The translations under genes and the position numbers were made by a program. The notes beneath the pieces were generated by a model. The model was not told the DNA's origin, ran no database searches, and saw only the letters and a list, made by a program, of their open reading frames with translations. Shown here one piece after another: positions 20,970 through 39,396 of a stretch of DNA of 64,000 bases. Within the stretch, counting starts at the first letter, position 1. Each line of letters starts with the position of its first letter. This DNA comes from Corythucha ciliata (Eukaryota; Arthropoda; Insecta; Hemiptera; Tingidae): NCBI GenBank assembly GCA_038030265.1, contig CM075943.1, forward strand, positions 40,238,001 to 40,302,000. The letters are read 5' to 3'.

Positions 20970-21175
20970 ACCCCAAAAATCATAGTGGTTAGAGATTTCT
21001 ACGGTTTGGAGCTTTTTGTGGTTAGAACTTCGCTGAGGTTGCAGCTTTAAAGCGGTTTGAACCTTTCCTGTTGGGGCCTCACTATGGTTTAGAGCTTGGC
21101 TGTGGTTGGACCATTTTTTTTTTTTTTTTTTTTGTGGTTGAAGCTTTACCGTGGTTTGGAGCTTACTGTAATTCA
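20970..21175 (+). repeat. Family C short tandem repeat, about 17-19 bp
   Basis: Units of the type GGTTTGGAGCTTTGCTGT recur with small length changes and are interrupted by a long T run at about 21113-21133. This repeat is distinct from families A and B. Confidence 0.55.
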
Positions 21176-21879
21176 GGACTGTCGGTTAAACGACCACCGT
21201 GTGCCACACACGTTTTGCATAAATTCGAGTGGCTCCTGATGCAAACGTCTTTTGCCACAGAAACTGTGTGTTGTGGTTAGGGTTGCCAGATAGACAAGGC
21301 TGTTCGCCCGGAGATGTACATACATATATACGTTTCTAGAGGGGGAGGGGGATTACATATGCACACACCGACACAGATCGCCCAAAGTGCCAATCTTCAC
21401 TATAGGAACACAACGGCCGTACTGGGTTAATTGGACCATAGGGCCAATCTGAAAGCGGTTAGAGATCCTGAATCCTGGTGGGGCCAAACTGAAATTTCTC
21501 GAGCATGGTTTTAGGACCAGTCTGCAAGTAATCTTCACCCCATCACAAATGTTTTTGTCAATCCAAAGGTCCAAATACTTCGATCATTCATTTTATACCT
21601 ATACATACTCACCTATGCAAACATTCTTGGGAGTAATGAGTATTTTTGTTCAGAGCTTCTAGTGGGTAGTGCGGATCCAGAGGGAGCAAGCACCCACCTC
21701 GGTGATATTTCAGTTAGTCGACACTGAAAACTTCGACCCGCGATCTGGTGGTCCAAACATGGACTATTCGCCTTCAAAACAGAATTATGTCCTCAAAGTT
21801 TGATTTATTAGCTCAAATAATCGAATTTCACTCCAAATAAAGTTTACAGCGTGCTGTTAAGCTCTAAAATTTAACACTC
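21176..21879. other. Intergenic, no gene recognised
   Basis: No coding exons, RNA genes or clear repeats were recognised between the family C and family B blocks. Confidence 0.35.
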
Positions 21880-22380
21880 TGACCCAAAAGAACATTTTGA
21901 CCCAAGAAAAAGGCTACAATTCGCGGCTTTCGCCCCATTGCACTAGAATTTCGCGGGTTATTGGCATTTAACCAAATTTCTCGGGTTTTGCTCACTCAAA
22001 AATGCGATTTCGCGGATCAACACATCAGAAATCAGTTTCGAGCGGTTGGCTCCTTTTAAAAAGTCAACTTCACGGATTTCACGCCTTCAAGATCAAAATG
22101 CCTGGATATTCGCTCATTTCGAAGAGAAATTTTGTGGGTTTGGGAACTTTTAAAAATCAAATTTCGGAGGGTTGGCCCATTATCAAAACGGATTTCGTGG
22201 GATTCGCTCGCCAAAAATAAATAATTTCGGGTTCAGCCAACTCAAAGTGTCAATTTGGTGGGTAGGGATTTTTCAAAAAATAAATTTCTCAATTTTTGCT
22301 CTTTTAAAAACAATTTCACGGGGTTGACTCACCCAAGAAAGCAAGTTTTCGCTGGATTTGCGCTGTTCAAAAAGCAATTT
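21880..22380 (+). repeat. Family B 30-bp minisatellite
   Basis: Units with AATTTCGCGGGTT and TGGCTCATTCAAAA-type halves. The block ends where family A units begin, with an intermediate unit (CAATTTCATTCGCAGCTAAA) at the junction. Confidence 0.75.
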
Positions 22381-23040
22381 CATTCGCAGCTAAAATTGAT
22401 TTTAAAAAACGCTAAATTGGATATAAGCGCTAATTCGCTGCAAAATTGAGAAAAACTGGGAGATTGGGAAAAAGCGCTCATTTAAATCTGAAGTTAATAA
22501 ATCGCCAATTCACGATTTCGGGGGGGCGGCAACTATTCATGGATGAAATCGAGAAAAAGCGCTGATGCGCACTAAAATGGAGAAAAAACGCTAATTCGTG
22601 GATTAAACACATCGCTGATTTACTGCTGAAGTTGAGAAAAGCGCGTATTCGTGGCTAAAATTGAGGTAAAGCGCTGATTCACTGCTGACATTGAGAAAAC
22701 GCAAAATCCCAATTTACGGTGGGAACTTGAAAATTGAGAAAAAGCGCTAATTCACAGCTGAAATTGAGGAAAATCAATAACCCGTGCCTAAAAACATAGA
22801 TAATCCGAGGCAAAAACTGATAAAAAGCGCTAAAATTAAATCGTGGCTAAAATTAAAGCACTGCTCATTGCTATAAGTGAAGAGAATATTGCTCATTCAC
22901 TGCTGAAATTAAGAAATACGCTAATTTGCGGCTAAATTTGTAGAGAGAAAAATGTCTCATTCTTGGATAAAATTGAGAGAACACCAATTCACGATTTTTG
23001 GAGCAAACTTATGATGACTAAAATTGGGCAAAACCCATAA
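22381..23040 (+). repeat. Family A 30-bp minisatellite
   Basis: Tandem degenerate units with GCGCTAATTC and GCTAAAATTGAGAAAAA halves follow directly on a family B block. Confidence 0.8.
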
Positions 23041-23916
23041 TTTATATTATCAAGGAATAAAAATTACAAAGGCATTGGATCAATCAATTGGGCGATTTCG
23101 TAGCCAAATAAGCAATTTCAGTGGTTATTTAACAGTTTTTGTGCCACGTCGGTTATTGGGAGGAAAAATTCGCAATTTTTTTGCAAAATATATTGGCGGA
23201 AGAAAGGTCAATAAAAGGTTGAACTTTTTGAAGAGGTAGCCGAAATAAATATAACGCCCACGTAAATGATTCAATTTTTTTTTTTTTTTTTTTTCTAGGT
23301 AGGGATCTTTTGTGTAGGGGACTTCTTGAACTAAAGCGAAAGCTTTTTTGGCCCGGAGATATTCTCCGCCCGGCCGGAGATAGGGTCCCAGGCCCGGAAA
23401 CTCCGTGCAAACTTGGGTGCATACCCCCCCCCCTCTTTAAGCGGACTGAAGATCCGCGCCTGCTCGAACGTTCGACAGTGTCTATCTGGCATCGGCGAAG
23501 CTAGTCAGGCAGGACACCCAGCGCCTCATAGAAGATGACAAGAAACAGGCAACGGCCAGAACGGAATAAGCACACGGTTCAATACCCCAGGTAAGGAACC
23601 TCTACCCCGAGGGATGACAAGAGACGGGACCGATTAGTCCCGTGAGCTAAGATTCGGTTGAGGCCGAAATTGCGACTGCACTTTTGGGTCATTGTCTTGT
23701 GGCTCATGTGTTGTGCCCAACACCAGTGCGGTTTCAGTTGAACCGCTAAGAGCGGCCTTGACTGGTTAAACAAGCCCGAACGCGGTGGTATTAAAGAAAT
23801 TATGTGGGTCGAAATAATGATAAGATCAGAATGGGGGAATGCCTCTACACGGCAATGTGCCCATGGGTACTCAATGCTTTACCATTTCTATTGAAGTAAA
23901 CCACAGCACTAGGTTG
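23041..23916. other. Intergenic, no gene recognised
   Basis: Contains a poly-T run near 23275-23294 and a C run near 23425. Open frames here carry no recognisable domain. Confidence 0.35.
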
Positions 23917-24063
23917 TCACACTAGGAGAAAAAATTCGCCGACGCGTGTGTTTTTCTCGGGGGAGAGACGACTTTCACGTACGCGTCCAATGTGAAAGAC
24001 CCCATAGAGATCTATGTGTTTTTACTGCTGACGAGCGCATCGGCGTCTTTTTTCCTAGTGTGA
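23917..24063. mobile_element. 147-bp MITE with TCACACTAGGA ends
   Basis: TCACACTAGGAGAAAAAA at the left is mirrored by TTTTTTCCTAGTGTGA at the right. A less perfect inner match (CGCCGACGCG against CGCATCGGCG) extends the inverted repeat to about 30 bp. The element has no coding capacity and its superfamily is unknown. Confidence 0.6.
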
Positions 24064-24546
24064 GAGGGGCTTAAGCGTACCAGGGATATTCTGCTTTGAC
24101 GAGAGTCACGCACACTCTTCAAAAGTTAGGGCCACCTGACAATACATTCAATAAGAAAACTGTCCGGAGTACAGTAAGAAGTGCTGCTTTGAGCAACCCG
24201 AGTTCACTGGGCTGGGACATGGACGGGGGAGGTCTTTTTAGACCGGCTTTTTCCAAGCTGCAACCAAATTAATGCATTATTTCACTGTACCTGGTATTGA
24301 ACTGGAATCAAGGGGGAATAAACGTCCATTTCAATAAATAAAATTACACTTTCACCTTAAAACTTTCACAGCACTTGAACTTGAATGAAAGACTTCAACC
24401 GCCACGTGAAGAAGGTTACAGCACTGCTTCCTCTGCCAGATAACTCGGTAAGGTTAGCTTTCTTGTAACAGTAGAATGGAAAAATGCATGTAAATAGATA
24501 AATTCGCAATCTTATTCTCCAAAACGCTTGAATTTTTGCGAAAACC

Positions 24547-27500
24547 ATGTTTAAACTGAGGAATTACAAGTCCTTGGATCACATTATTACTCAGTGCCGT
24601 CGTCTTGGAACTTGGTCACCGCTGGCGAATGCCTTCAACGCGAAACCACTTCATAAGTTGAATCTTCCCCTGTCTACTTCAACTGTCAGAAAATTTCCGA
24701 TTTTATGGTATGTAAGTTTTTTAACGATCTGTAAATCCTCAGGGTTTATTCAAGTTGGATGAGTTGAAAAGCTACGATGGGTTTTTTCTTCTCAAAGAGA
24801 ATGTTATGGCTGTCACGGAGGGCTTAGTGGAAGAGGCATGCGAGGAAAAAAGGTATTTCTTTTTTTTAAGATTCGGGTGTTCCATAAAGAACATGGGTGT
24901 AAACACCAATTTTCAACTATCAGAAAACGAAAAATTGTCGATATATTCGATGAACTGTCGGACACATTGTGTAGCGTAGCGGATCTAGCAGAGTTTGTTC
25001 GACTGGCTCATCCAGACGCTAAGTTTTCCTTCGCCGCTGAAAGCACGTGTATAGCTCTGAGTGGTCTCGTCGAGAAGTAAATTGTCTACATCTGTTTTTA
25101 CGTTTCCTGGTCCTAAAATGTTTGTGTCGCTCAAGACTCAACACGGATAAAACACTTTACTCCGCCTTGAAGCGTGTCGTCGTCCACGGCGACGACTTCC
25201 TAACGACACCGGTTGATGACCACGTCGCCGCTCTGTTTCTTTTCGATTTCGAACAGTGTGGTATTCATCTTCCAGAAGGTGACAGACGTCAGGTGGTTTA
25301 TTTGAATGATCGGATTCTTCAAATCGGGCAGCGGTTTATGGCCGGAGCCTCGGCGCCTCGGGAAGTAGACCTCAAATTGGTGCCACCTCATTTGCAGCAC
25401 TTGTCGGTTCCTTTATTGATTGGTGGGCTACAAACTGTTGCTTAAAATTGATATCCTCAGGTTTTCAAAGGCGAATGACAAGCTGTCAGTTAACAGCCTT
25501 TCAGCTGATGCAGAGGATGAACTAGCCCGAGAACTGGGATACAAAGCATATCTATCACCCTGCCCTGACCAAGAATACTTGCTAGATATTCTGCTGGAAT
25601 CGAGATACCAGCTCGCTCAAATGTGTGGATTTCCAACTTATGCTCACAGGTACAAAATGTCTCTCGACTGTTTGTTTAGGTTAGGTTAGGTACAAGTCGG
25701 TAGAGTTTTTTTTTACAGTCATTGCGCCCTAGGGCCTTAAATATGAGTCTAGCTGAAAACCCGGAAAACGTTTGGAATTTCTTATCTGCCCTGAACGAAG
25801 CTCTTAGACCCCGGGCTGAAGAGGACTTCAAAGCAATGTTGGACATCAAAAAACTTGATTCACCTTCAGCCACAGTGGGTTTGGCCAATTGGCTACCGTC
25901 TTCTTCCCGTCTTGACGTCCTTTTTTTTCTTCTTTTTTAAGAGCGTCGCTCCCTGGGATGTTCCTTATCTGTCGTCGAAGTGCCGAAAATTGAAACTTCA
26001 AGCGGAAAGCCACGCATTTGCCGAATATTTTTCGCTAGGAACATGTATGGATGGCCTCAATACTTTATTCCAGTCACTGTACGGCATCACTCTCGTTAAC
26101 GAGCCAGTGGAACAGGGGGAATGCTGGTCGTACGATGTCTACAAGCTAGCCGGTGAGCCTTATAAGATATATGTTTTTTAAGGGGCACTTCAATATCTGG
26201 GTTTAAAGGTGGTGTGAGGGGGCAGACTGCCCCGCGAGCCACCGTTCAGAGGGGGCCCCACAAAACTTAATTGAAAAATGAGGATGTTTATGTTAATGGG
26301 TGTAGGAACGTGAAAAAGAGAAGGCTTGAATGAACATTTTTTTCCCCGATACCGGTCTTAACGCCTCGATGAGGGGTCGTCAACGAACCCGAAAATGGAA
26401 AGTTTGGCCTTGTCTTTGGTTCAGAGATGATTTTTTTTTCTAAAAGTGACGTCAGTTGTGTGGCCAACATTACAACACAAAATAGCCGAGCATGAAATAT
26501 AGTACATCACTATTGCTGTTCGCAGACCAACTATTAGGAGAATTTGTTTTAGTCATAGAGATAAATATTTACCTCTATGGTTTTAGTAGTGAGTGAGAGT
26601 GTGATTGTTTTCGGTCTTGTGTTGTAGAGGTAACGACCGGAGAAAAGATAACAGTCGAAGAGAATTACCTTTTTTCGCCCCGTTATCGTCCACTCGCTCC
26701 GGACGACAAACGAATAGACCTACTATTTCGCTATAAATCGAAATCAATCATTTACCGCTAATATTCAATTCCTGGTTTTTTTCTTTCGAAAAAAAATGTT
26801 TCCAGCGATTTTTATTTTTTATGTTACTTCCTCATTGAGAAAATGCCTAATCGCAGTTTCTGGAGGCAACCTCGTAGCTAAAATTAATTTGCTGAAAGTG
26901 AAAAGTTGCTAAAAATTGCGGATACAATATAGGAAAACGCTAATTCGCGGCTTAAATTGAAAAAGTTGCTAGTTCGCGGATAAAATTGAGTATAAACGCT
27001 AATTTGCGGATAATTTGAGAAAAAGCGATTATTCGCGGGAAAAATTGGCAAAAAGTGCTTTTGAGGAAACGCACGCATTCACAGCAGGCATTGAGATCAT
27101 GCCAATTTGCGGTTTCTGAAAGCAACTTCGTGGCTGAAATTGATAAATTGCGCTAATTCAAGCCTACAAGTGAAAAAAATCGCTAATTCGCGAATACAAC
27201 TGAGAAACAGTGCTAATTCGCGGCTAAAATTGAGAAAAAGAGCTAATTCGCGTGTAAAATTGACAGAAAGTGCTAATTCGCACCTAAATTTGAGGAAAAG
27301 CACTCATTCGCAGCAGAAATTGCCAATTTGCGGTTTCTGGAGGCAATGTCGTGGCTAAAAAGAAGAAAAATCGTTGAAATTGAGAAATTTTCTTTTTGTT
27401 TATATGGTGTCCATTGTAGAATAATGGACATCATAGAGATTTCCGTCCCGGGCCGCGATAGGTGCAGGTCTGCCACTGGGTGAGTGGGTGATAATCGTGG

Positions 27501-28594
27501 GGGTCACATAATTTTGTTTTTAAACCCGAATTCTTGCACTTTCAGGCTAAATTAGCAGTTTACAGAACTTCCTTGTGTATTATTCAATTCAAAATTATAG
27601 TCATAATCCCACTTCTGATATATTATTATTATTATTTTTAAATTTTGTTTCCTTTAGTTCAACATGAGACTGAAGGACTTCTAGGGCACATCTACTGTGA
27701 TTTTTATGAAAGACGCAATAAACCCAATCAAGACTGTCATTTTACTATAAGAGGTGGCCGCAGGTTGGCTGACGGTACATACCAGGTACAAGCTTATTTT
27801 TCGCATTAATATTGTTAGTCGCTGGAATAATCCCCCCCCCCGCCTCACCAACTATCTTAATTTCACAGAATCCTGTAGTTGTCGTCATGCTGAACGTTAC
27901 TCCCCCCAGTTGGAATCGACCCAGCCTCCTAACCCCAGGCGTCGTTGACAATTTGTTTCACGAAATGGGCCACGCGATGCATTCGATGCTTGCTCGAACC
28001 GAACATCAACACGTGACCGGTACACGATGCACCATGGACTTTGCCGAAGTCCCATCAGTCCTCATGGAGTACTTTTCATCGGATCCGCGAATACTTCGCA
28101 CTTTCGCCAAACACTACTCGACGGGTCAACCGATGCCCGAGGACATGCTCGCTCGACTCGTCGCATCGAAACGTGTCTTCTCCGCGTCCGACTCTCAAAT
28201 GCAAGTGTTCTACTCGGTTCTCGATCAAATCTACCACAGAGACTATCCACTGAACGGCACCACAACCGACGTCCTGTCCGAAACTCAAAATGAATACTAC
28301 GGCCTCGGTCACGTCCCCAGTACCGCCTGGCAACTTCGTTTCTCCCATCTCGTCGGCTATGGAGCCAAATATTATTCGTACTTAATGAGTCGAGCCGTCG
28401 CCTCCTCCATATGGCAGTCCACGTTTGAACCGGATCCGTTCAGTCGCTCGGCCGGCGAGCGCTATCGTCACGAGTGTCTCGCTCACGGCGGCGGTAAACC
28501 TCCTCGCGCTCTCGTTCGTGATTTTTTACAATTCGAACCCACGCCCGAAAAACTCGCTGGAGCCTTTATCGCGGAGCTCGACGCCGAACATTGA
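24547..28594 (+). CDS. MIPEP: Mitochondrial intermediate peptidase (M3 zinc metallopeptidase)
   Basis: Nine exons: 24547-24711, 24743-24852, 24924-25076, 25136-25402, 25461-25649, 25733-25874, 25942-26152, 27658-27785 and 27869-28594. All phases agree and the product is 696 residues (human about 713). The N-terminus is rich in basic and hydroxyl residues, as expected of a matrix-targeting presequence. Exon 3 carries [19 protein letters not shown], a family signature. Exon 9 has the zinc motif HEMGH (residues 486-490), with the third ligand Glu at about 515 in DFAEVPS. GTAWQ-like and [20 protein letters not shown] blocks follow. The enzyme removes an octapeptide from imported matrix precursors after MPP cleavage. 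Intron 7 (1.5 kb) holds family A repeats; the others are 31-83 bp. The exon 4 donor GTCGGT is weak but gives the conserved frame. It is tail to tail with CUL4. Confidence 0.95.
26153..27657 (+). other. Large intron 7 of MIPEP
   Basis: A GTGAGC donor and a TTTCCTTTAG acceptor bound 1.5 kb. The 3' half holds family A repeats (26840-27385); the 5' part shows nothing recognisable. Confidence 0.7.
26840..27385 (+). repeat. Family A 30-bp minisatellite, clearest array
   Basis: Between 27182 and 27305 four consecutive units of exactly 30 bp begin GCTAATTCGC and end in a GAGAAA-type A-rich half. They give the best view of the consensus and period. The plus-strand open frame across 27107-27358 is a ten-residue periodic translation of the array. 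Confidence 0.85.
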
Positions 28595-28779
28595 CAAGAG
28601 ATCTTGCGTCAAACAAGATAATAATGAGGTGCTTTTATTTCAACATTTAAAAGAACCTGTCGGCAATAATTCGCTGCTAAAATTAAAAATTCCATACAAG
28701 ACTTCAAAAAAAGAATCTTTGTTTTTGACTTAACTAAACCGCTTCATAATGTCCAATCAAGTATTTAATTTAAACATTT

Positions 28780-28785
28780 TTTATT
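28780..28785 (-). terminator. AATAAA polyadenylation signal, probably CUL4
   Basis: TTTATT on the plus strand reads AATAAA on the minus strand, 295 bases past the CUL4 stop. It lies within 200 bases of the MIPEP stop, so the CUL4 3' UTR would run up to the MIPEP end. Confidence 0.5.
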
Positions 28786-28879
28786 CCACAACTTGAGAGG
28801 ATCTTTCTCACCATTTTCTTGACACTGCCCGCCTCCCCTTCAATTTCATCGATTTTTATCTCGAAGAAAAGAAAAGAGA

Positions 28880-28885
28880 AATAAA
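28880..28885 (+). terminator. AATAAA polyadenylation signal, probably MIPEP
   Basis: A canonical hexamer lies 286 bases after the MIPEP stop and about 95 bases beyond the CUL4 signal on the other strand, so the two 3' UTRs would overlap. Confidence 0.5.
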
Positions 28886-29079
28886 ATTATATTAAACAGC
28901 TAAACTTAAATGAACTGTACACGCGCAAAAAGAAACAAAATCCACTCGCCTTTGAAGAGGGGAAGGGAGAGGGTATTGAATGGAGCGTCCTGACGATGAT
29001 GAGGAAAGGGGCGGAGGAGTAAAATGTGTATAAAGTGTTGAGGTTTTTGGAAAGGGTTGGAGAGGGAAAGCACCGAGCA

Positions 29080-36036
<6,957 letters not shown>

Positions 36037-36136
36037 ATGATTGCATGTCAAGGCACCGCCTCCAGTTTTCCCGTTTAAAACCGTTTTACACGAGCCTTTT
36101 CCAAATATATTAATGAAATAAATAAGCCGGATGCGG

Positions 36137-36143
36137 ACTTACT
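36137..36143 (-). promoter_or_regulatory. Possible donor of a CUL4 5' leader exon
   Basis: CCAGTAAGT on the minus strand is a strong donor about 100 bases upstream of the CUL4 start codon. It would end a non-coding first exon that is spliced to an acceptor before 36036. The promoter would then lie beyond 36200. No transcript evidence is available. Confidence 0.3.
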
Positions 36144-36863
36144 GGCCTCATTCGGATATCGCGGAGCTTAGAAAAGCCCTCGTTGTTGTCCGCGACCTCC
36201 AAAGAGAGAGAGAGAAAAAAAATTGTAAGGTTTTTATCACACCACTACACTGAACACCGGCGTAGAAAATAATTTCTGAACAACTCTACGGCACTGCACA
36301 TATACAAACTAACGACCTACTCTCGCTGACCAATAAACAATTAAAAATAAACCAAAGTAAGGGTGAAATACAAAAAAAAAAGAAAATAAATGAACAAGTC
36401 AGGTCGCACTTCAAGCAGGAAAACAAATATTTCTGCAACCAACCCCGTCACCAAGAGCGCTCAACGAGACATCTGTCGTCGGAGGGACAAGTAAACCCCA
36501 TTTCCCACTTTTTTCAAAATCGCGCGTGAGTTGTCCCTCGGTTTCTCCACTTTCATGGCAGAATCGTCTGTTTAGTCATGTACAAGGCGCGTATCACCAG
36601 TTAAACTACTTTTAGGGAGCATAGAGTCAGTTTTGCCGATTTCCTGGCTTGTTCATTGTTAGGGCCCTTAGTCATTGAGTTTACGTCACTTACGAGGCGT
36701 ATAATACGTCAAACCAGGGCGAGAATATTCAGTTTGGCCAATTTTCGGCGTGCGACTGGTCGTTTTGCCATTTTACGTTTTCACGTTTATACATCGATGA
36801 GGTGTTTTTAAAATGGCTGTTTAGCCGAAACCGGTCACAACCGGCAGCCTCTATGACTATAAG

Positions 36864-37222
36864 TTGTTTTCTCTCCTGCGAAGTGAATGTAAGAGGATAT
36901 CGAGAGTGCGTGGCGCGGAGGTACGTCGTGGATGTCCAGCGCTCTATACCGGGCAATTTGAAGGCTTTCAGGAAATGTTTTCAATTATAGGGAGGGTGGC
37001 AATAGCTTGCCAAATGATATGTTTCTGGGCGCTGAGTGGGGCTCGGATCCACAGTCTATTGCGGATTTGTTTCGTTGTCAGTTTTCGTCTGGTTTTGACC
37101 CTCCAGTCATCGTTTCTCCAGATCTTCCCGTTCAGAATGTCGTATCCATCGGTTCCATTCTGGTAAGAGAGGCCGATGTGCTTAAAGAGTTGGAAAGGCT
37201 GGATTCTTCCAAATTTCCTTAG
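36864..37222 (+). pseudogene. LINE reverse-transcriptase N-terminal remnant
   Basis: Broken plus-strand frames contain SIADLFRCQFSSGFDPP and, further on, READVLKELERLDSSKFP followed by a TAG. These match the segment just before the RT domain of non-LTR retrotransposons, where a DSSK-PGPDG motif is usual. An upstream piece (RSIPGNLKAFRKCFQL) matches the region before it in another frame. The RT core is absent, so this is a dead fragment. Confidence 0.6.
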
Positions 37223-37427
37223 CCGGACTAAGTTTATTTTCAATTGTCTCTCTCAACAAAATTTTAATGTCTTCATCTGAAAATATTGTTCTGTGAATTA
37301 GTGTGGCGATTGACAGAACAATGTCCGCTATATCTTCATGTCCTATACCGGAAATTGATGTTTTTGGTGAAGAAGAGGATTGATAGGGGTTGAATTGAAC
37401 AAAGCCTCCACTATGTTCTTTGGAGTA

Positions 37428-39396
37428 TACAGGGTGTTCGAAAATTCGACGCTCAGCCGAAAACTGGTCATAGTACAGCTGATTTGTGGTCGAAATGACT
37501 AAATTCACTTTTCCGGAATTCAGCTTGGTTTTCGAATTATTCCACCATCTTTAATTTTTTTGCGGGGCTATATATTTTTTGAAATACCTGCTCCCGGCCG
37601 CTCTAGAATCAATTCTAGCCCAAAACTAATTGGGTCATTCGAAAGAGCGCACAATTATCTTTAAAATGACTGTATTGTATTATGAATTTGGCCATTTTTT
37701 CAGGGTACTAACGCTGCTGGAAAGTGATATTTTTTCATCTTTGTATCTTTCCCTTGTTTTTCAGCTGCGGTTTTCTCCCACTCCATAAAAGAAAATATTT
37801 TTTTTGGTTTATTGGAAAAACTTCCTCATTTTGTTAGCTTTCAAATGGAGTGTAATAGTCCCGGGATTTTACAAGTATTCGCGAAGAAGTAGCTGTTTGA
37901 AGAGTAAAAACCGATGGGCTTTGTGAAGAATAACCGAAATTTTTTAGAGGATAAGTATGTTTTGAAGCCAGAGCTGGTGAGGTGAGAGACAGGGACCTCT
38001 CGGAGTGTCTGAATGTAAGCCAATAAATTACAAAAAGTACAAGAATAGCAATTGAAAAAACAGCCGATATTCGGAATTAGTGATGGGTAATGAATGAGGG
38101 GAACGATAACTGATTGAGCCAAAGTTCTCCTTGTGCGAAAAGGGACATCAACCAGGAATTTGGCGACGTTTTTGTGCATTACAAGAAGACGTGAAACAAT
38201 CGCGAAAAATTAAATGCCGAAGAATTTGCATTTTCATTTTTCCTATAAGCACATTCACTCGAAACTGGTGTTGGTAATGTAATGAGTTACCTTCGTGGCA
38301 TGGGGATTAAACCCCCAATACATGGGAACTTCAGCAATTTTAAATCCTTAATCGGGGTGATCCCTCAGATACCTCCTTAACCTAAAACGTCGAGGTATGA
38401 CGAGCAGAAAATCATTTACGACTCTTCCCTCATCAGTAGATTCCTATACACCGATTATTTGCGGTTCTGCTCTTTTTGAGCACGTTTGAGGACGTTTTAT
38501 ATCCGCATTATTATTTTATGTCCGCATTGAGGACGTTTTATATCCGTTGAGAGACCAGTGAAAGTATTTCTGCGTTAGGTACTGCTAAAAACTCATCCAA
38601 ATTTGTTTTACGAAGGCAGCGCCGAATCTTGGTTGATGTCGGTCTACACATAAGGAGGAACATTTGGTTGCAGATGAAGGGTCGCTCTTTCCACAACGAA
38701 CGGCACTTCGTACTTTTTCCTCATTCTTAATCACTTTTTCCTTAAACATTGGCTGTTTTTTCAATTATTACTTATATTATCTATGCTGTTCTTGTAATTT
38801 ATTAGCTCACATTCAGACTTTCTGAGAGGCCCTGCCTCTCCCCTCGCCAACTCTGGCTTCAAAACCTACTTCTAATCTAAAAACGATCTCTCATTCCCCA
38901 TCAAAGCCCGTCGGTTATTACTATTCAAACAGCTACTTCTTCCCAAATACTTGTAAAATCCGAGGCTATTGCACTCCATTTGAAAGCTTACAAAATGAGG
39001 AAGTTTTTCCAATAAACCAAAAAAAATATTTTCCTTTAAGGAGTGGGAGAAAATCGCAGCTGAAAAACATGGGAAAGATACAAAGATAAAAAAACATCAC
39101 TTTCCAGCAGCTTTAGCGCCCTGAGGAAATGACCAAATTCATAATACAATACAGTCATTTTGAAGAAAATTGTGCGCTCTTTCGAATGACCCAATTAGTT
39201 TTGAGCTAGAATTGATTCTAGAGCGGCCGGGAGCAAGTATTCCAAAAAAATATAGCCCCACGAAAAAATTTAAAGATGGTGTAATAACTCGAAGACCAAG
39301 CTGAATTCCGGAAAAGTGAATTTAGACATTTCGACCACAAATCAGCTGTACTATGACCAGTTTTCGGCTGAGCATCGAATTTTCGAACACCCTGTA
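37428..39396. mobile_element. 2-kb fold-back element with terminal inverted repeats of about 640 bp
   Basis: The left end TACAGGGTGTTCGAAAATTC is mirrored by GAATTTTCGAACACCCTGTA at the right, and both are flanked by TA. The inverted match continues for roughly 640 bp, to about 38068 on the left and from about 38748 on the right, with small differences. The 680-bp centre has no transposase-like frame. A TA duplication suggests a Tc1/mariner-type enzyme supplied in trans. Open frames inside the arms are not genes. Confidence 0.85.

Noticed and set aside
27107..27358. Open frame with a ten-residue repeat ([10 protein letters not shown] type)
   Set aside because: It is the translation of the 30-bp family A minisatellite; a period divisible by three keeps frames open on both strands. 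Similar frames at 2078-2344, 11858-12278, 22002-22449 and 32879-33067 were dropped for the same reason.
36968..37508. Minus-strand frames opposite and downstream of the LINE remnant
   Set aside because: The plus-strand reading gives the LINE motifs. The minus-strand frame at 37182-37508 looks protein-like in places but has no recognisable family and runs into the fold-back element.
37841..38179. 112-codon minus-strand frame
   Set aside because: Lies within the left arm and adjoining centre of the fold-back element; no transposase motif.
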